From positions 1 through 46,907 of IMG/VR virus record IMGVR_UViG_3300028556_000015: a DNA stretch of 46,907 bases; one strand, 5' to 3'. The first letter of the stretch is position 1. Every line of letters starts with the position of its first letter. The translations under genes and the position numbers were made by a program. This document shows, piece after piece, positions 23,970-32,704 of this stretch. The notes beneath the pieces were generated by a model. That model saw only the letters and a program-made list of their open reading frames with translations. It made no database searches and had not been told where the DNA came from. Source of the stretch: a virus.

Positions 23970-25025
23970 GTGTCTGGCGCTCCTTCCACGCCTAATAACA
24001 TGTATGTCCAAACAGCTAACCAGCAAATCTTGGTTAGTTGGGACTTATCTGTAGGGGCGACATCATATATAATCCAGAGAAGTCTAGATAATGTAACCTT
24101 TTCTGTACTCGTTACTCTATCAGGCTCTCCACTTGCTACTCAATACATAGATACTACAGGAGTTTTAAATACCCAGTACTTCTATAAGGTTGCAGCATCT
24201 AACATCTTAGGGACTAGTCCATATACTTCTCCACAGTCTGTAGTTCCAGTAGCAGCTGGTGAGATGAGTCTTGGTAGGGTACGCCAGTTATCTCAAGAAA
24301 AAGCTGATAGGGTTAACTCTAACTTTGTAACGCTTCCTGAATGGAACTCCTTTATTAATCTAGCAATGTATGAACTATACGATTTACTCATTACAGTCTA
24401 TGAAGACTACTACATCGGTACTCCAGTCCAGTTTACAGCAGATGGGCTTACATTCCTATATCCCCTTCCAAATGGATCTAATACCTTTGTAAATAGCCTT
24501 AACCAGACTAGCTTTACACCTCCTGCCTTCTATAAGCTAATTGGTGTAGATTTAGCACTTAACTCTGCTTCAAACGCCTTTGTGACTGTAAACAAGTTCC
24601 AATTCTCTGAGAGAAATAGATTCGTATATCCTAATACAGCTTCTACTATCTATGGTGTATTCAATCTCCAATATCGCGTAATGGGTAAGAACATAGAGTT
24701 TATACCTACTCCATCTGGTAATCAGATCATCCGACTATGGTATATACCTAGATTGACTGAGCTTTTAGCAGATACTGATCCTACTGAAACATCTATTTCT
24801 GGATGGATTCAGTATGTAATTACTAGAGCAGCTAAGTATGCATTAGATAAAGAAGAATCAGATACGACTAAACTAGATCAAGAACTTATGTTCCTAAAAG
24901 CTAGAATTGAAGAGACTGCAGCAAATCGTGATGCTGGTATGCCAGATAAGATCTCAGAAGTTAGACAGAGTAGTAATGGTGGCGATTGGAACGGCGGCAA
25001 TAATGGGCCGATTGGTGGATTCTAA
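23970..25025 (+). CDS. Head-tail adaptor with N-terminal fibronectin type III domain
   Basis: 351 aa, GTG start with AAAGGAG upstream. Residues about 3-93 form an FN3 domain: PSTPNNMYVQ, ILVSWDLSVGATSYIIQRS and YFYKVAASNILGTSPYTSP. The rest looks like a podophage adaptor (gp4/gp11-like ring below the portal): VNSNFVTLPEWNSFINLAMY, ELYDLLI, FYKLIGVDLAL, QIIRLWYIPR and a helical ISGWIQYVITRAAKYALDKE. The C-terminus is Gly/Asn-rich. FN3 modules on virion proteins are thought to aid weak surface adhesion. The fusion of FN3 to the adaptor itself is unusual. Confidence 0.75.
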   Translation: MSGAPSTPNNMYVQTANQQILVSWDLSVGATSYIIQRSLDNVTFSVLVTLSGSPLATQYIDTTGVLNTQYFYKVAASNILGTSPYTSPQSVVPVAAGEMSLGRVRQLSQEKADRVNSNFVTLPEWNSFINLAMYELYDLLITVYEDYYIGTPVQFTADGLTFLYPLPNGSNTFVNSLNQTSFTPPAFYKLIGVDLALNSASNAFVTVNKFQFSERNRFVYPNTASTIYGVFNLQYRVMGKNIEFIPTPSGNQIIRLWYIPRLTELLADTDPTETSISGWIQYVITRAAKYALDKEESDTTKLDQELMFLKARIEETAANRDAGMPDKISEVRQSSNGGDWNGGNNGPIGGF

Positions 25026-25029
25026 GTAT

Positions 25030-25473
25030 ATGAAATCACTTAGCTTTTATAAAAAATGCTCTCAATGTAAAACTTTAACTAGTTTATTTAGCCCAGATAA
25101 ACGAGCTAGCGACGGCTTACAGTCTTATTGTAAGCCATGTAAAAAGAAATACAAAACTATTAAAAAATCAAAGCCTCAAGCAGCCTTACATGATAAGACT
25201 TGGAGATTAAAAAATCCAGGAAAGAAAAATGCTCATATAGCTAAAAGAAATGCAGCTAAGCTTAATAGGACTCCTAAGTGGCTTACTAAAGATCAAAATG
25301 CCGAAATAACTGAGTTTTATATATTAGCTAAAGAACTCAATTGGTTAAGTGAATCACCATTAGAAGTAGATCATATTATACCATTACAAGGTAAATTAGT
25401 ATCAGGATTGCATGTTCCTTGGAATTTACAAATATTGCCCGCTTCTTATAACCAAAGTAAGGGTAATAGATAA
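25030..25473 (+). CDS. HNH homing endonuclease, copy 2
   Basis: 147 aa. Two CxxC pairs (CSQC near residue 9, CKPC near residue 35) form a zinc ribbon; the HNH core is VDHIIPLQGKLVSGLHVPWN with NLQIL. The C-terminal half closely matches the HNH gene at 11708. I start at the ATG at 25030; an earlier in-frame ATG at 24907 lies inside the adaptor gene and encodes no family sequence. The gene separates the adaptor from the next tail gene, a typical homing site. Confidence 0.85.
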   Translation: MKSLSFYKKCSQCKTLTSLFSPDKRASDGLQSYCKPCKKKYKTIKKSKPQAALHDKTWRLKNPGKKNAHIAKRNAAKLNRTPKWLTKDQNAEITEFYILAKELNWLSESPLEVDHIIPLQGKLVSGLHVPWNLQILPASYNQSKGNR

Positions 25474-25757
25474 TGAGTTTACCTCAAAAAATGCCTTGGG
25501 AATTAGCACAAACTAGATGGGCATCAGAGATTAACCCAGTAATAGGATTTGCTCCAAATCAAGGAATCTTGCTTAAGAACATCGAGTTAATCAATGGGGT
25601 TACTGTAATCAACCATAGACTCTCCAGACAGATGCAAGGATGGGTCCTTATGGATATAGATGGTCCTGCATCTATTCATCGTAGCCAGCCTTTAAACGCT
25701 TCTACGCTTACTCTTACAAGTAATAGTGCTTGTACTATAGCACTGTGGGTATTCTAA
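25473..25757 (+). CDS. Small conserved virion protein
   Basis: 94 aa: PWELAQTRWASEINPVIGF, GILLKNIELINGVTVINHRL, GWVLMDIDGPASIHRS and LTLTSNSACTIALWVF. Short beta-sandwich proteins with this order of motifs are common between adaptor and fibre genes in podophages and are probably structural. It overlaps the fibre gene through TAATG. Confidence 0.6.
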   Translation: MSLPQKMPWELAQTRWASEINPVIGFAPNQGILLKNIELINGVTVINHRLSRQMQGWVLMDIDGPASIHRSQPLNASTLTLTSNSACTIALWVF

Positions 25758-27241
25758 TGGCTAATGTAAACCTATCTCCTGACATGAATCTGCCTATACC
25801 AATAGTAGGCGTAGCTCCTGGTCCTGAGTATGCTCAAGATGTAAATAACTGCTTGACGCTAATCGATAGCCATGATCATACACCTGGTTTTGGTGTACAG
25901 ATTACTCCCGCAGGCATTAACATTAATACTACCTTTAACATCAATAACCAGCTATTAGCAAACGTTGGTGGTATTCAGCTTACTTCCCAGGTAGTAACAC
26001 CTAGTATTAGTTCGATTTATGAGTCAGGAACTGATCTATTCTTCGTAGATGGATTAGGTAATAACATTCAGATCACTCAGAATGGTGGTATTGCTGGTAG
26101 CCCAGGCTCTATCTCTAACCTAACGCCTCCTGCATCTGCTGCATATATCGCAGGTTCTAGTACTTTCGTATGGCAGTCTGGTGTAAACATTGCTGCTAAT
26201 ATGGACTTTGGATCGGCAATCCTTAGAAATCTAAGCCCTAACTCTACTTTTGGGTTGACTCTATCTCCGCCATCTCTTAGCTCTAACTATACTCTTACTC
26301 TTCCTTTAGTTCCTGCAGTATCTTCATTCCTTCAAATAGATACTTCTGGTACTATTACAGGCCAAGTACCTGTAACTACTATACTTCCTAGCAATGCCGG
26401 TACTCAAGGCCAGATACTACGACAAAGCGGTAGTGGTCAACCAATCTTCCAGAATCTACTCCAGAATATCCAAACAAAAACCAGTACTTATGCTATCTCT
26501 AATGTAGATGATGTAATCCTTGTATCTGGTGGAGTATTTACTGTAACCCTTCCTGATGCTACTACAATTCAAGGTAAACAGATCATTATTAAGAAGACAG
26601 ATGCTAGCTTAACTAATGTCATTACAATTGCTACAAGTCTAGGCCAGACTATCGATGGTGCTTCTACTAGGACGTTAAATACTATCTCTGAGATATATAC
26701 AGTAGTCTCTGATGGTGCTAATTGGCAGATCATAGAGCATGAGACTGTAACTCCGTTTGTTACGACTACATCTACTATTACAGCTACTACTACTAATCCT
26801 ACTAAAGGCGCTACTCCAGTAACAGACAATGTTGTATGGCGTCGTAATGGCCAATTCATGGAGATTAACTTTACTTACTACCAAACTACTGCTGGAGTAG
26901 CAGGCCTTGGTGCATACCTCTTTACTATTCCTAGCTCTTTGCTATTAGACTCATCAGTTAACATTGCTACCGGCACTATAGATCAAACCCACGTCGGTAT
27001 TGGCGGTACTGCTCTTGGAGTAGGATTTACTTCTAATAGTGCTAATGCTGGTACTGGAGTAGTTTCTCGTACAATTGTACTTCCCTTTAGTACTTCTAAA
27101 TTATATATGTTAGCCGAATTCCAAGGTGGAAGCAATGCTCAGTCTGAATCTTGGGGCACAGGCCAAGGCATCGGCTTTGCTACTAATCCATATTACGTCA
27201 CATTTAGTGCAAGGTTACCAATAGCCGGCTGGAGTGCTTAG
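25757..27241 (+). CDS. Tail fibre protein, first locus
   Basis: 494 aa from the ATG at 25757, which overlaps the preceding stop; a reading from 25730 would add nine residues from inside the upstream gene. The N-terminus contains PDMNLPIPIVGVAPGPEYAQ and SHDHTPGFG. The middle is fibrous Thr/Ser/Asn repeats. A beta domain with VDDVILVSGGVFTVTLPDAT and QTIDGASTRTL is shared with the fibres at 40486 and 42080. The C-terminal head ends FSARLPIAGWSA, like the ISVPISGWQP end of the 40486 protein. It probably attaches to the adaptor or hub, with the tip recognising the host. Confidence 0.75.
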   Translation: MANVNLSPDMNLPIPIVGVAPGPEYAQDVNNCLTLIDSHDHTPGFGVQITPAGININTTFNINNQLLANVGGIQLTSQVVTPSISSIYESGTDLFFVDGLGNNIQITQNGGIAGSPGSISNLTPPASAAYIAGSSTFVWQSGVNIAANMDFGSAILRNLSPNSTFGLTLSPPSLSSNYTLTLPLVPAVSSFLQIDTSGTITGQVPVTTILPSNAGTQGQILRQSGSGQPIFQNLLQNIQTKTSTYAISNVDDVILVSGGVFTVTLPDATTIQGKQIIIKKTDASLTNVITIATSLGQTIDGASTRTLNTISEIYTVVSDGANWQIIEHETVTPFVTTTSTITATTTNPTKGATPVTDNVVWRRNGQFMEINFTYYQTTAGVAGLGAYLFTIPSSLLLDSSVNIATGTIDQTHVGIGGTALGVGFTSNSANAGTGVVSRTIVLPFSTSKLYMLAEFQGGSNAQSESWGTGQGIGFATNPYYVTFSARLPIAGWSA

Positions 27242-30200
27242 TGGCACTACAAAAACAACCCGTAATAATTAACTTCCAACAAGGAATTGATACCAAGACA
27301 GATCCTTACCAGCTACCCGTTGGTAAGTTCTTGACTATGGTAAACTCTGTCTTTGATATTGCTGGCAGGCTTACAAAACGTAATGGTTTCAAGAAGTTAA
27401 CTACACTTCCAGATGATAACCAGACTACTCTTACAACGCTAAACAATAGTCTCATCGCTACTGGTACTAACCTCCTTAATTACTCAGCAGATACAGATAC
27501 TTGGATAAACCAAGGTAAGATCCAACCAATTGGATTAGATGTTACTCCACTCCTTAGAGACTCTAACAATGATATCTCTCCAGATACGGCTATTACTTCA
27601 TTAGGGCTTACCTGTTTAGTCTATATGACAGGAGCTAATACTAGCTACTATATCATTTCAGACTCTACTACAGGACAGGTAATAGTTCCTAGGACTGCAT
27701 TACCAAGTACTGCTACTAATCCACGTGCATTCCTATTAGATAAATACTTTGTCATTACTTATACAGCAACGGTTGGTGGTACTTCTCATCTCCAATATAT
27801 TGCCATTCCAATAGCAATGCCGGCTTCTCCTAGGGCTCCTGTAGACATTGCTACTACACTGAATACACTACAAGCAGGTTATGATGGTGTAGTAGCTAAT
27901 GATGCCCTTTATATATCCTGGTCTGATACAGGTACTATTATCAGGACTGCATTACTCTCTAGTACCTTAATACTATCATCTGCTATCAATACAGCAGGGC
28001 ATACAGCAGATCTAGTAAGCGTAACTGCTGATATCTCAGGTAATTCTCCAATCATTTGGGTAACCTTCTGGGACTCAGGTTCTAATAACGGCTATTCTAT
28101 GGCATTTGATAGCCATTTAAACTCTGTATTAGCTCCAACCCAGGTAATTACAGGCATAGTAATCGATGAGATCACTTCTGTTGCTACTAATGGGATTAAT
28201 ACTATTTTATATGAAAACTTTAATGACTATGCATCTCCTTACCCAACCCCTGTTAAAAGCGATTACGTCAGCAAGGTAACGATTTCGCAGGTAGGGGTAG
28301 TGACGGGGCCAGGGGTAGTGCTTAGAAGCGTAGGGCTAGCCTCTAAAGCCTTTACAGATAGTGGTGTAGTATACTTCATAGCAACATATGGAGAAGCTAA
28401 CCAACCGACTTACTTCCTTGTAGATGATTCTGGAAGCGTTTATATGCGTTTAGCCTACTCTAATGGTGGTGGATATAAGCCTTCCCAAGTCCTCCCTAGC
28501 GTATCTACGATTAATAACGTCCATATGGTAGCCTACGAGTTTAAAGACTTCCTTGCTACTGTAAACAAAGGGCCTACGCTTAACCAACCTACTAACTCTC
28601 CTAGTCTAGTACCTTTAAATGCTATATACACTCAGACAGGTATTAATTTAGCTAAGTTCAGCATTAATAACTCAGGCCAGTTTTCATCAGAGATTGCTAA
28701 TACTTTACACCTAACTGGTGGTCAACTATGGATGTATGATGGTGTACGTCCAGTAGAACATGGCTTCCAGGTATGGCCAGAAGATATACAGGTTACTACA
28801 GCAGCTACAGGCGGTTTAATTACTGCCCAAGAGTATAACTATGTATTTACATATGAATGGACTGATAACCAAGGAAATCTACATAGATCTGCTCCTTCTA
28901 TTCCAATCTCTGTTATAACTACAGGTGCTGTATCTACTAATACATTGTATGTACCTACACTACGTATTACTGATAAGATCTCACCTAATCCTGTTAGGAT
29001 TGTAGGATATCGCTGGAGTACTGCCCAACAAGTATATTATCAATTCACCAGTATTACAGCACCAGTATTAAACAATACGGCTATAGATTTCGTAGTAATT
29101 ACAGATACTAACGCTGATTCTGCTATTCTTGGTAATACTCTTTTATACACACAAGGTGGCGTAATAGAGAATATAGCTGCTCCTGCTTCTACTGTATCGG
29201 CACTCTTTAAAAATAGACTCTTCATCGTAGATGCAGAAGATAGGAATTTACTATGGTATTCAAAACAAGTCATCGAGGCGGTCCCAGTTGAAATGTCCGA
29301 TCTGTTCACGATTTATGTTGCACCGACATCAGGGGCCCAAGGCTCTACCGGACCTATCACTGCTTTGTCGGCAATGGACGATAAGCTCATCATATTTAAG
29401 CGTGATGCTATCTACTATGTCACAGGAACTGGACCTGACAATACAGGAGCAAATAATGATTTCTCAGACCCGATCTACATTACAAGTTCTGTCGGATGCG
29501 CTAACCAAGCTTCCATTGTGCTCATGCCCAACGGAATTATGTTCCAATCAGACAAAGGTATCTGGCTCTTAGATAGAAGTCTAGGTACTCAATACATCGG
29601 TGCTCCAGTAGAATCATTTAATGCAATCCCAGTAAAGTCTGCTGTATCTATACCTGGTACTAACCAGGTCCGTTTCATCCTTAATAACGATGTAACTCTT
29701 ATGTATGATTACTTTTATGCTCAATGGGGGACGTTTAGTAACCTAAGGGCTATTAGTAGTACACTATATAACCAGACTCAAGTCTATTTAAATGCATTTG
29801 GACAAATCCTTCAAGAAACTCCTAACTACTATTTAGATGATTCTAAACCAGTACTTATGAGTGTAGGGACTGGGCCTATCTCTGTTGCTGGTTTAAGGGG
29901 CTTTGAACGCTTCTATTTTATGTACCTTCTTGGTACTTATATTACACCATTTAAGTTAAATGTAGGTATCTCTTATGACTTTAGCAATAATCCTAGCCAG
30001 ACTATCCAAGTAACTCCTGATAACTATGTTCCTGATTGGGGTTTAGAGGCTCTCTGGGGCTCTAATGGCCCTTGGGGCGGACCTGGAAACGTATTCCAGG
30101 CACGTATATTCCCTGAAAGACAGAAGTGTCAGACATTCCAGATAAACATCAATGAGATATATGATGCTTCATATGGAGTTATTGCTGGTCAAGGATTGAC

Positions 30201-30276
30201 TTTATCAGGCATGAATCTAGTAATCGGCGTTAAAAAGGGTTACAGTCCTCAAAAGGCTTCAAGGTCATTTGGGTAA
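27241..30276 (+). CDS. Tail hub/nozzle protein (P22 gp10 or T7 gp12-like)
   Basis: 1011 aa, GTG start at the preceding TAG (overlapping by one base). The N-terminus PVIINFQQGIDTKTDPYQLP and VFDIAGRLTKRNGFKKL is typical of podophage tail hub proteins. The C-terminal half has LFIVDAEDRNLLWYSKQ, ALSAMDDKLIIFKRDAIYYV, GIMFQSDKGIWLLDRSLGTQ and WGTFSNLRAIS, the beta-propeller-like pattern of packaged-DNA stabilisation/nozzle proteins. It should plug the portal-adaptor channel and extend the tail. Placement after the adaptor agrees. Homology to a particular named family is from memory. Confidence 0.75.
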   Translation: MALQKQPVIINFQQGIDTKTDPYQLPVGKFLTMVNSVFDIAGRLTKRNGFKKLTTLPDDNQTTLTTLNNSLIATGTNLLNYSADTDTWINQGKIQPIGLDVTPLLRDSNNDISPDTAITSLGLTCLVYMTGANTSYYIISDSTTGQVIVPRTALPSTATNPRAFLLDKYFVITYTATVGGTSHLQYIAIPIAMPASPRAPVDIATTLNTLQAGYDGVVANDALYISWSDTGTIIRTALLSSTLILSSAINTAGHTADLVSVTADISGNSPIIWVTFWDSGSNNGYSMAFDSHLNSVLAPTQVITGIVIDEITSVATNGINTILYENFNDYASPYPTPVKSDYVSKVTISQVGVVTGPGVVLRSVGLASKAFTDSGVVYFIATYGEANQPTYFLVDDSGSVYMRLAYSNGGGYKPSQVLPSVSTINNVHMVAYEFKDFLATVNKGPTLNQPTNSPSLVPLNAIYTQTGINLAKFSINNSGQFSSEIANTLHLTGGQLWMYDGVRPVEHGFQVWPEDIQVTTAATGGLITAQEYNYVFTYEWTDNQGNLHRSAPSIPISVITTGAVSTNTLYVPTLRITDKISPNPVRIVGYRWSTAQQVYYQFTSITAPVLNNTAIDFVVITDTNADSAILGNTLLYTQGGVIENIAAPASTVSALFKNRLFIVDAEDRNLLWYSKQVIEAVPVEMSDLFTIYVAPTSGAQGSTGPITALSAMDDKLIIFKRDAIYYVTGTGPDNTGANNDFSDPIYITSSVGCANQASIVLMPNGIMFQSDKGIWLLDRSLGTQYIGAPVESFNAIPVKSAVSIPGTNQVRFILNNDVTLMYDYFYAQWGTFSNLRAISSTLYNQTQVYLNAFGQILQETPNYYLDDSKPVLMSVGTGPISVAGLRGFERFYFMYLLGTYITPFKLNVGISYDFSNNPSQTIQVTPDNYVPDWGLEALWGSNGPWGGPGNVFQARIFPERQKCQTFQININEIYDASYGVIAGQGLTLSGMNLVIGVKKGYSPQKASRSFG

Positions 30277-30516
30277 TAAAAGTTCTAACTCAAGTTCTGT
30301 AGGATTTGCTAATTTGACTTCAGTTGGATATACTAAATAAAATTCATTATTTGATAGTTTAGTTACATAACCTTTAAGTTCTGTATTTTCTGAATCATAA
30401 TATTCTACTATATGAACCTTAAAAAGTACGCCTTTGCGAAACATTGTATAGTCTTTTAAAGTAGCCGTTATATCTTCTGTTATTCTTAAATAATCGCCTA
30501 CTTTAATATTAGTCAT
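30265..30516 (-). CDS. Small SH3-like protein, paralogue 2
   Basis: 83 aa on the - strand: IKVGDYLRITED at the start, YYDSENTELKGYV in the middle and LANPTELELELLLPK at the end, the same frame as the proteins at 21547 and 30513. It overlaps the end of the hub gene by 12 bases (convergent) and the upstream - strand gene by four. Function unknown. Confidence 0.6.
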   Translation of the reverse strand: MTNIKVGDYLRITEDITATLKDYTMFRKGVLFKVHIVEYYDSENTELKGYVTKLSNNEFYLVYPTEVKLANPTELELELLLPK

Positions 30517-30725
30517 TTTAAAAACTCTTTTATTAAAGCACTAGGATCTTCTACTAACTCTAATTCTTCTCTCAATGCAGGCCATATGTTATTGTTGAGG
30601 CACACTACATTTATATATTGAGCAGTTTCAATAGATTGAGCGATTACTATTGCATAAGATTTTTTTATGCCAATTAACTCGGCTCTAATTATAACTATAT
30701 CACCTTGTTTGAATTTCCTGGACAT
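30513..30725 (-). CDS. Small SH3-like protein, paralogue 1
   Basis: 70 aa on the - strand: RKFKQGDIVIIRAEL, then beta strands with AIVIAQSIETAQYINVV, then LELVEDPSALIKEFLK. Related to 21547 and 30265. It has no ribosome-binding site and begins five bases after a -10 element, so its mRNA is probably leaderless. It is divergent from the GNAT gene at 30753. Confidence 0.6.
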   Translation of the reverse strand: MSRKFKQGDIVIIRAELIGIKKSYAIVIAQSIETAQYINVVCLNNNIWPALREELELVEDPSALIKEFLK

Positions 30726-30746
30726 ATCTTAATTTAAAGGTATACT
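30719..30746 (+). promoter_or_regulatory. Sigma70-type promoter for the GNAT gene, leaderless
   Basis: TGGACA (30719-30724), 16-base spacer, TATACT (30741-30746). The ATG at 30753 follows after six bases. This promoter interleaves with the opposite-strand promoter at 30731-30759. Confidence 0.6.
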
Positions 30747-30759
30747 CTTCTTATGTCAA
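30731..30759 (-). promoter_or_regulatory. Sigma70-type promoter for the - strand SH3-like genes, leaderless
   Basis: On the - strand TTGACA (30759-30754), a 17-base spacer and TAAATT (30736-30731). The ATG at 30725 follows after five bases. It overlaps the divergent + strand promoter, so the two are probably mutually exclusive. Confidence 0.6.
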
Positions 30760-31154
30760 TACATATCTATCCATTCTCGCAAACTGATGTACAAGATCTA
30801 GTCCAAATGCATTTAGACAATAATAGTCCATTCTCTAATATGCACTTAGAAGCCTTACCTAAGACTGGGTTTATTGTAAGGTCACATGATGGTAAGCCAA
30901 TCGCAGCAGGCTTCCTAAGATTAGTAGAAGGCGGTACGGCTCAGTTAGATACACTAATCACCAATCCTAGTATGACTAGCCAAGAACGTAATGATGGATT
31001 AGATTTATTAGTCCAAACCCTTATAATTACTGCTAAATCAATGAATATCATCGGACTTATGTGTACAAGTACTGTACAGTCAATCCTTATGCGTTCACAG
31101 AAGTATGGATTTACTCCCTTGAAGACTACTGTAATAGTCTTATCTCTAATATAG
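30753..31154 (+). CDS. GNAT-like acetyltransferase
   Basis: 133 aa. IYPFSQTDVQDLVQMHLD, then GFIVRSHDGKPIAAGFLRLVEGGTAQLDTLITNPS and a helix followed by IIGLMCTSTVQSILMRSQKYGFTPL follow the GNAT fold order, but the acetyl-CoA loop is weak (SQERNDGLDLL). Similar proteins occur in podophages near tail genes. It is the second GNAT-like gene here, not closely similar to 7373. Likely leaderless from the promoter at 30719. Confidence 0.6.
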   Translation: MSIHIYPFSQTDVQDLVQMHLDNNSPFSNMHLEALPKTGFIVRSHDGKPIAAGFLRLVEGGTAQLDTLITNPSMTSQERNDGLDLLVQTLIITAKSMNIIGLMCTSTVQSILMRSQKYGFTPLKTTVIVLSLI

Positions 31155-31192
31155 AGCATCTAATACCTTTTAAGTACTAAATGGCACTATTG

Positions 31193-31211
31193 AAGTCGAA
31201 GTTACTGACTT
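31193..31211 (+). other. Leader hairpin 1 before the internal protein operon
   Basis: AAGTC (31193-31197) pairs with GACTT (31207-31211) over nine bases. It lies just after the intergenic motif TAAGTACTAAATGGCA (31171-31186). Confidence 0.4.
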
Positions 31212-31215
31212 TAGC

Positions 31216-31234
31216 GATAACCAGCTAGGTTATC
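31216..31234 (+). other. Leader hairpin 2 before the internal protein operon
   Basis: GATAACC (31216-31222) pairs perfectly with GGTTATC (31228-31234) over loop AGCTA, ending a few bases upstream of AAAGGAG and the TTG start at 31250. It may protect the mRNA 5' end or adjust ribosome access. Confidence 0.55.
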
Positions 31235-31249
31235 CATAAAGGAGTTCCT

Positions 31250-32704
31250 TTGGGTTCAGTAGTCTCTTCAGTATTAGGTATGGCAGGCGGTGCTAATGGT
31301 ACTGGCTTTGCGACACCACAACAAGCACAAATCGATGCTCCAACTACGGTTAAACAAGCTCAAGATGCCTATGCAGCAAATCAAACTGCTCTAGGCCAAC
31401 AATCAGGTCTCGTAACTGCACTCCAAGGCCAAAATGGTATTCAAAACCAAACTAATAACTATAACCAACTCCAAGGTATAGCCAATGGTACTGGTCCTAA
31501 TCCTGCCCAAGCTCAGTTAGCTCAACAAACAGGTGCTAATATAGCATCTCAGAATGCTTTGATGGCAGGCCAACGTGGATCTAGCCAAAATGCTGGTTTA
31601 ATGGCTAGGCAAGCCGCACAACAAGGTGCTAATACACAACAGCAGGCAGTAGGCCAAGGCGCTACAATGCAGGCTAACCAGAGTCTAAACGCTATTAATG
31701 CTATGACAGGTGTAGCAGGCCAACAAGTCGGCAATCAAATGGCGGCTACTAATGCTAATACCCAAGCCCAACAAGCCGAACAATCTACATTATTAAACAA
31801 TATTGCAGCGACTAATGCTACAAGAGCAGGTCTCCAAGCTAATATCAATTCGTCTAATGCTGGTTTAGCTACTACTGCTATGCAAGGTCAACAAGCTGCT
31901 TTAGGCGGACTTGGTAATGCTGCTGGACCTGCAGGAAGCGCTGTATTAGGTGCTCTTGGTAAATTATTCGCTGACGGCGGCAGAGTCCATCTCTATGGTG
32001 GAGGCGCGCCTCAAAATGGACAATATGCTCCAGTAGATCCTAATAATGATGTATTTGATCCTGCAAACCCTCCTGCTCCAGCACCTGCTAGTCCTGCTGC
32101 TCAACCGGCTAAACCACAAGGTGCTAGTTCTAAGTTCGGTCAATTCTTAAAAAATAAAACGACTTCAACAGACCCCAATGCTCCTAAAGCAGAAGGAAGT
32201 ACTCCTAATTTTGGTAATCCAGGAGCTAATCAGCTATATCAAGGATTTTCTAAATTAGGAACAGGCATTGGTAATGCAATTGCTGGTGCTATTACTCCTA
32301 AACCAGAAGCTCCAGATGCTAAAATCAATATGAATCAAGCAGGCGGTCCTTCAGATAATCAATCCCAAGATCCTAGTACATTAATGGCAGCTAAAGGCGG
32401 TAAAGTCCCTGCTATGGTTAGCCCAGGCGAGATTCGCATCCATGCTAAAGACGTTCCTGCAGTAGCTAAAGGTAAGAAATCACCATTAGATGGCGAGAAG
32501 ATCCCAGGCAAAGCTCCTGTTAAAGGCGCTAAGAATGACTATGCAAATGATATCGTGCCTAAAGACCTAAATGAAGGTGATATCATCCTACCTAGATCTG
32601 TAACCCAAAGTAAAAACCCACATTGGGCAGCACATAAGTTCGTATCAGAGATTATGAAGGCTAATGGTGGTCAAATCTCTATGCCAAAAAAGGCGAAGAA
32701 ATAA
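31250..32704 (+). CDS. Internal virion (ejection) protein 1
   Basis: 484 aa, TTG start with AAAGGAG upstream. Residues 15-230 are Gln/Ala/Asn-rich helix (QQAQQAEQSTLLNNIAATN). GG motifs occur at LFADGGRVHLYGG, MAAKGGKVPA and KANGGQISM. A C-terminal module AMVSPGEIRIHAKDVPAVAKG, then KIPGKAPVKGAKNDYANDIV, then PKDLNEGDIILPRSVTQ is one I recall from internal virion proteins of other phages. It starts an operon of three such genes and probably sits in the internal core, leaving with the DNA. Confidence 0.7.
   Translation: MGSVVSSVLGMAGGANGTGFATPQQAQIDAPTTVKQAQDAYAANQTALGQQSGLVTALQGQNGIQNQTNNYNQLQGIANGTGPNPAQAQLAQQTGANIASQNALMAGQRGSSQNAGLMARQAAQQGANTQQQAVGQGATMQANQSLNAINAMTGVAGQQVGNQMAATNANTQAQQAEQSTLLNNIAATNATRAGLQANINSSNAGLATTAMQGQQAALGGLGNAAGPAGSAVLGALGKLFADGGRVHLYGGGAPQNGQYAPVDPNNDVFDPANPPAPAPASPAAQPAKPQGASSKFGQFLKNKTTSTDPNAPKAEGSTPNFGNPGANQLYQGFSKLGTGIGNAIAGAITPKPEAPDAKINMNQAGGPSDNQSQDPSTLMAAKGGKVPAMVSPGEIRIHAKDVPAVAKGKKSPLDGEKIPGKAPVKGAKNDYANDIVPKDLNEGDIILPRSVTQSKNPHWAAHKFVSEIMKANGGQISMPKKAKK

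Noticed and set aside
24907-25029. Longer N-terminus for the second HNH protein
   Set aside because: This segment is an out-of-frame reading of the adaptor gene and carries no zinc-ribbon or HNH sequence.
29231-29572. Embedded + strand reading frame inside the hub gene
   Set aside because: It lies wholly within a conserved part of the hub protein, has no ribosome-binding site and shows no recognisable domain.
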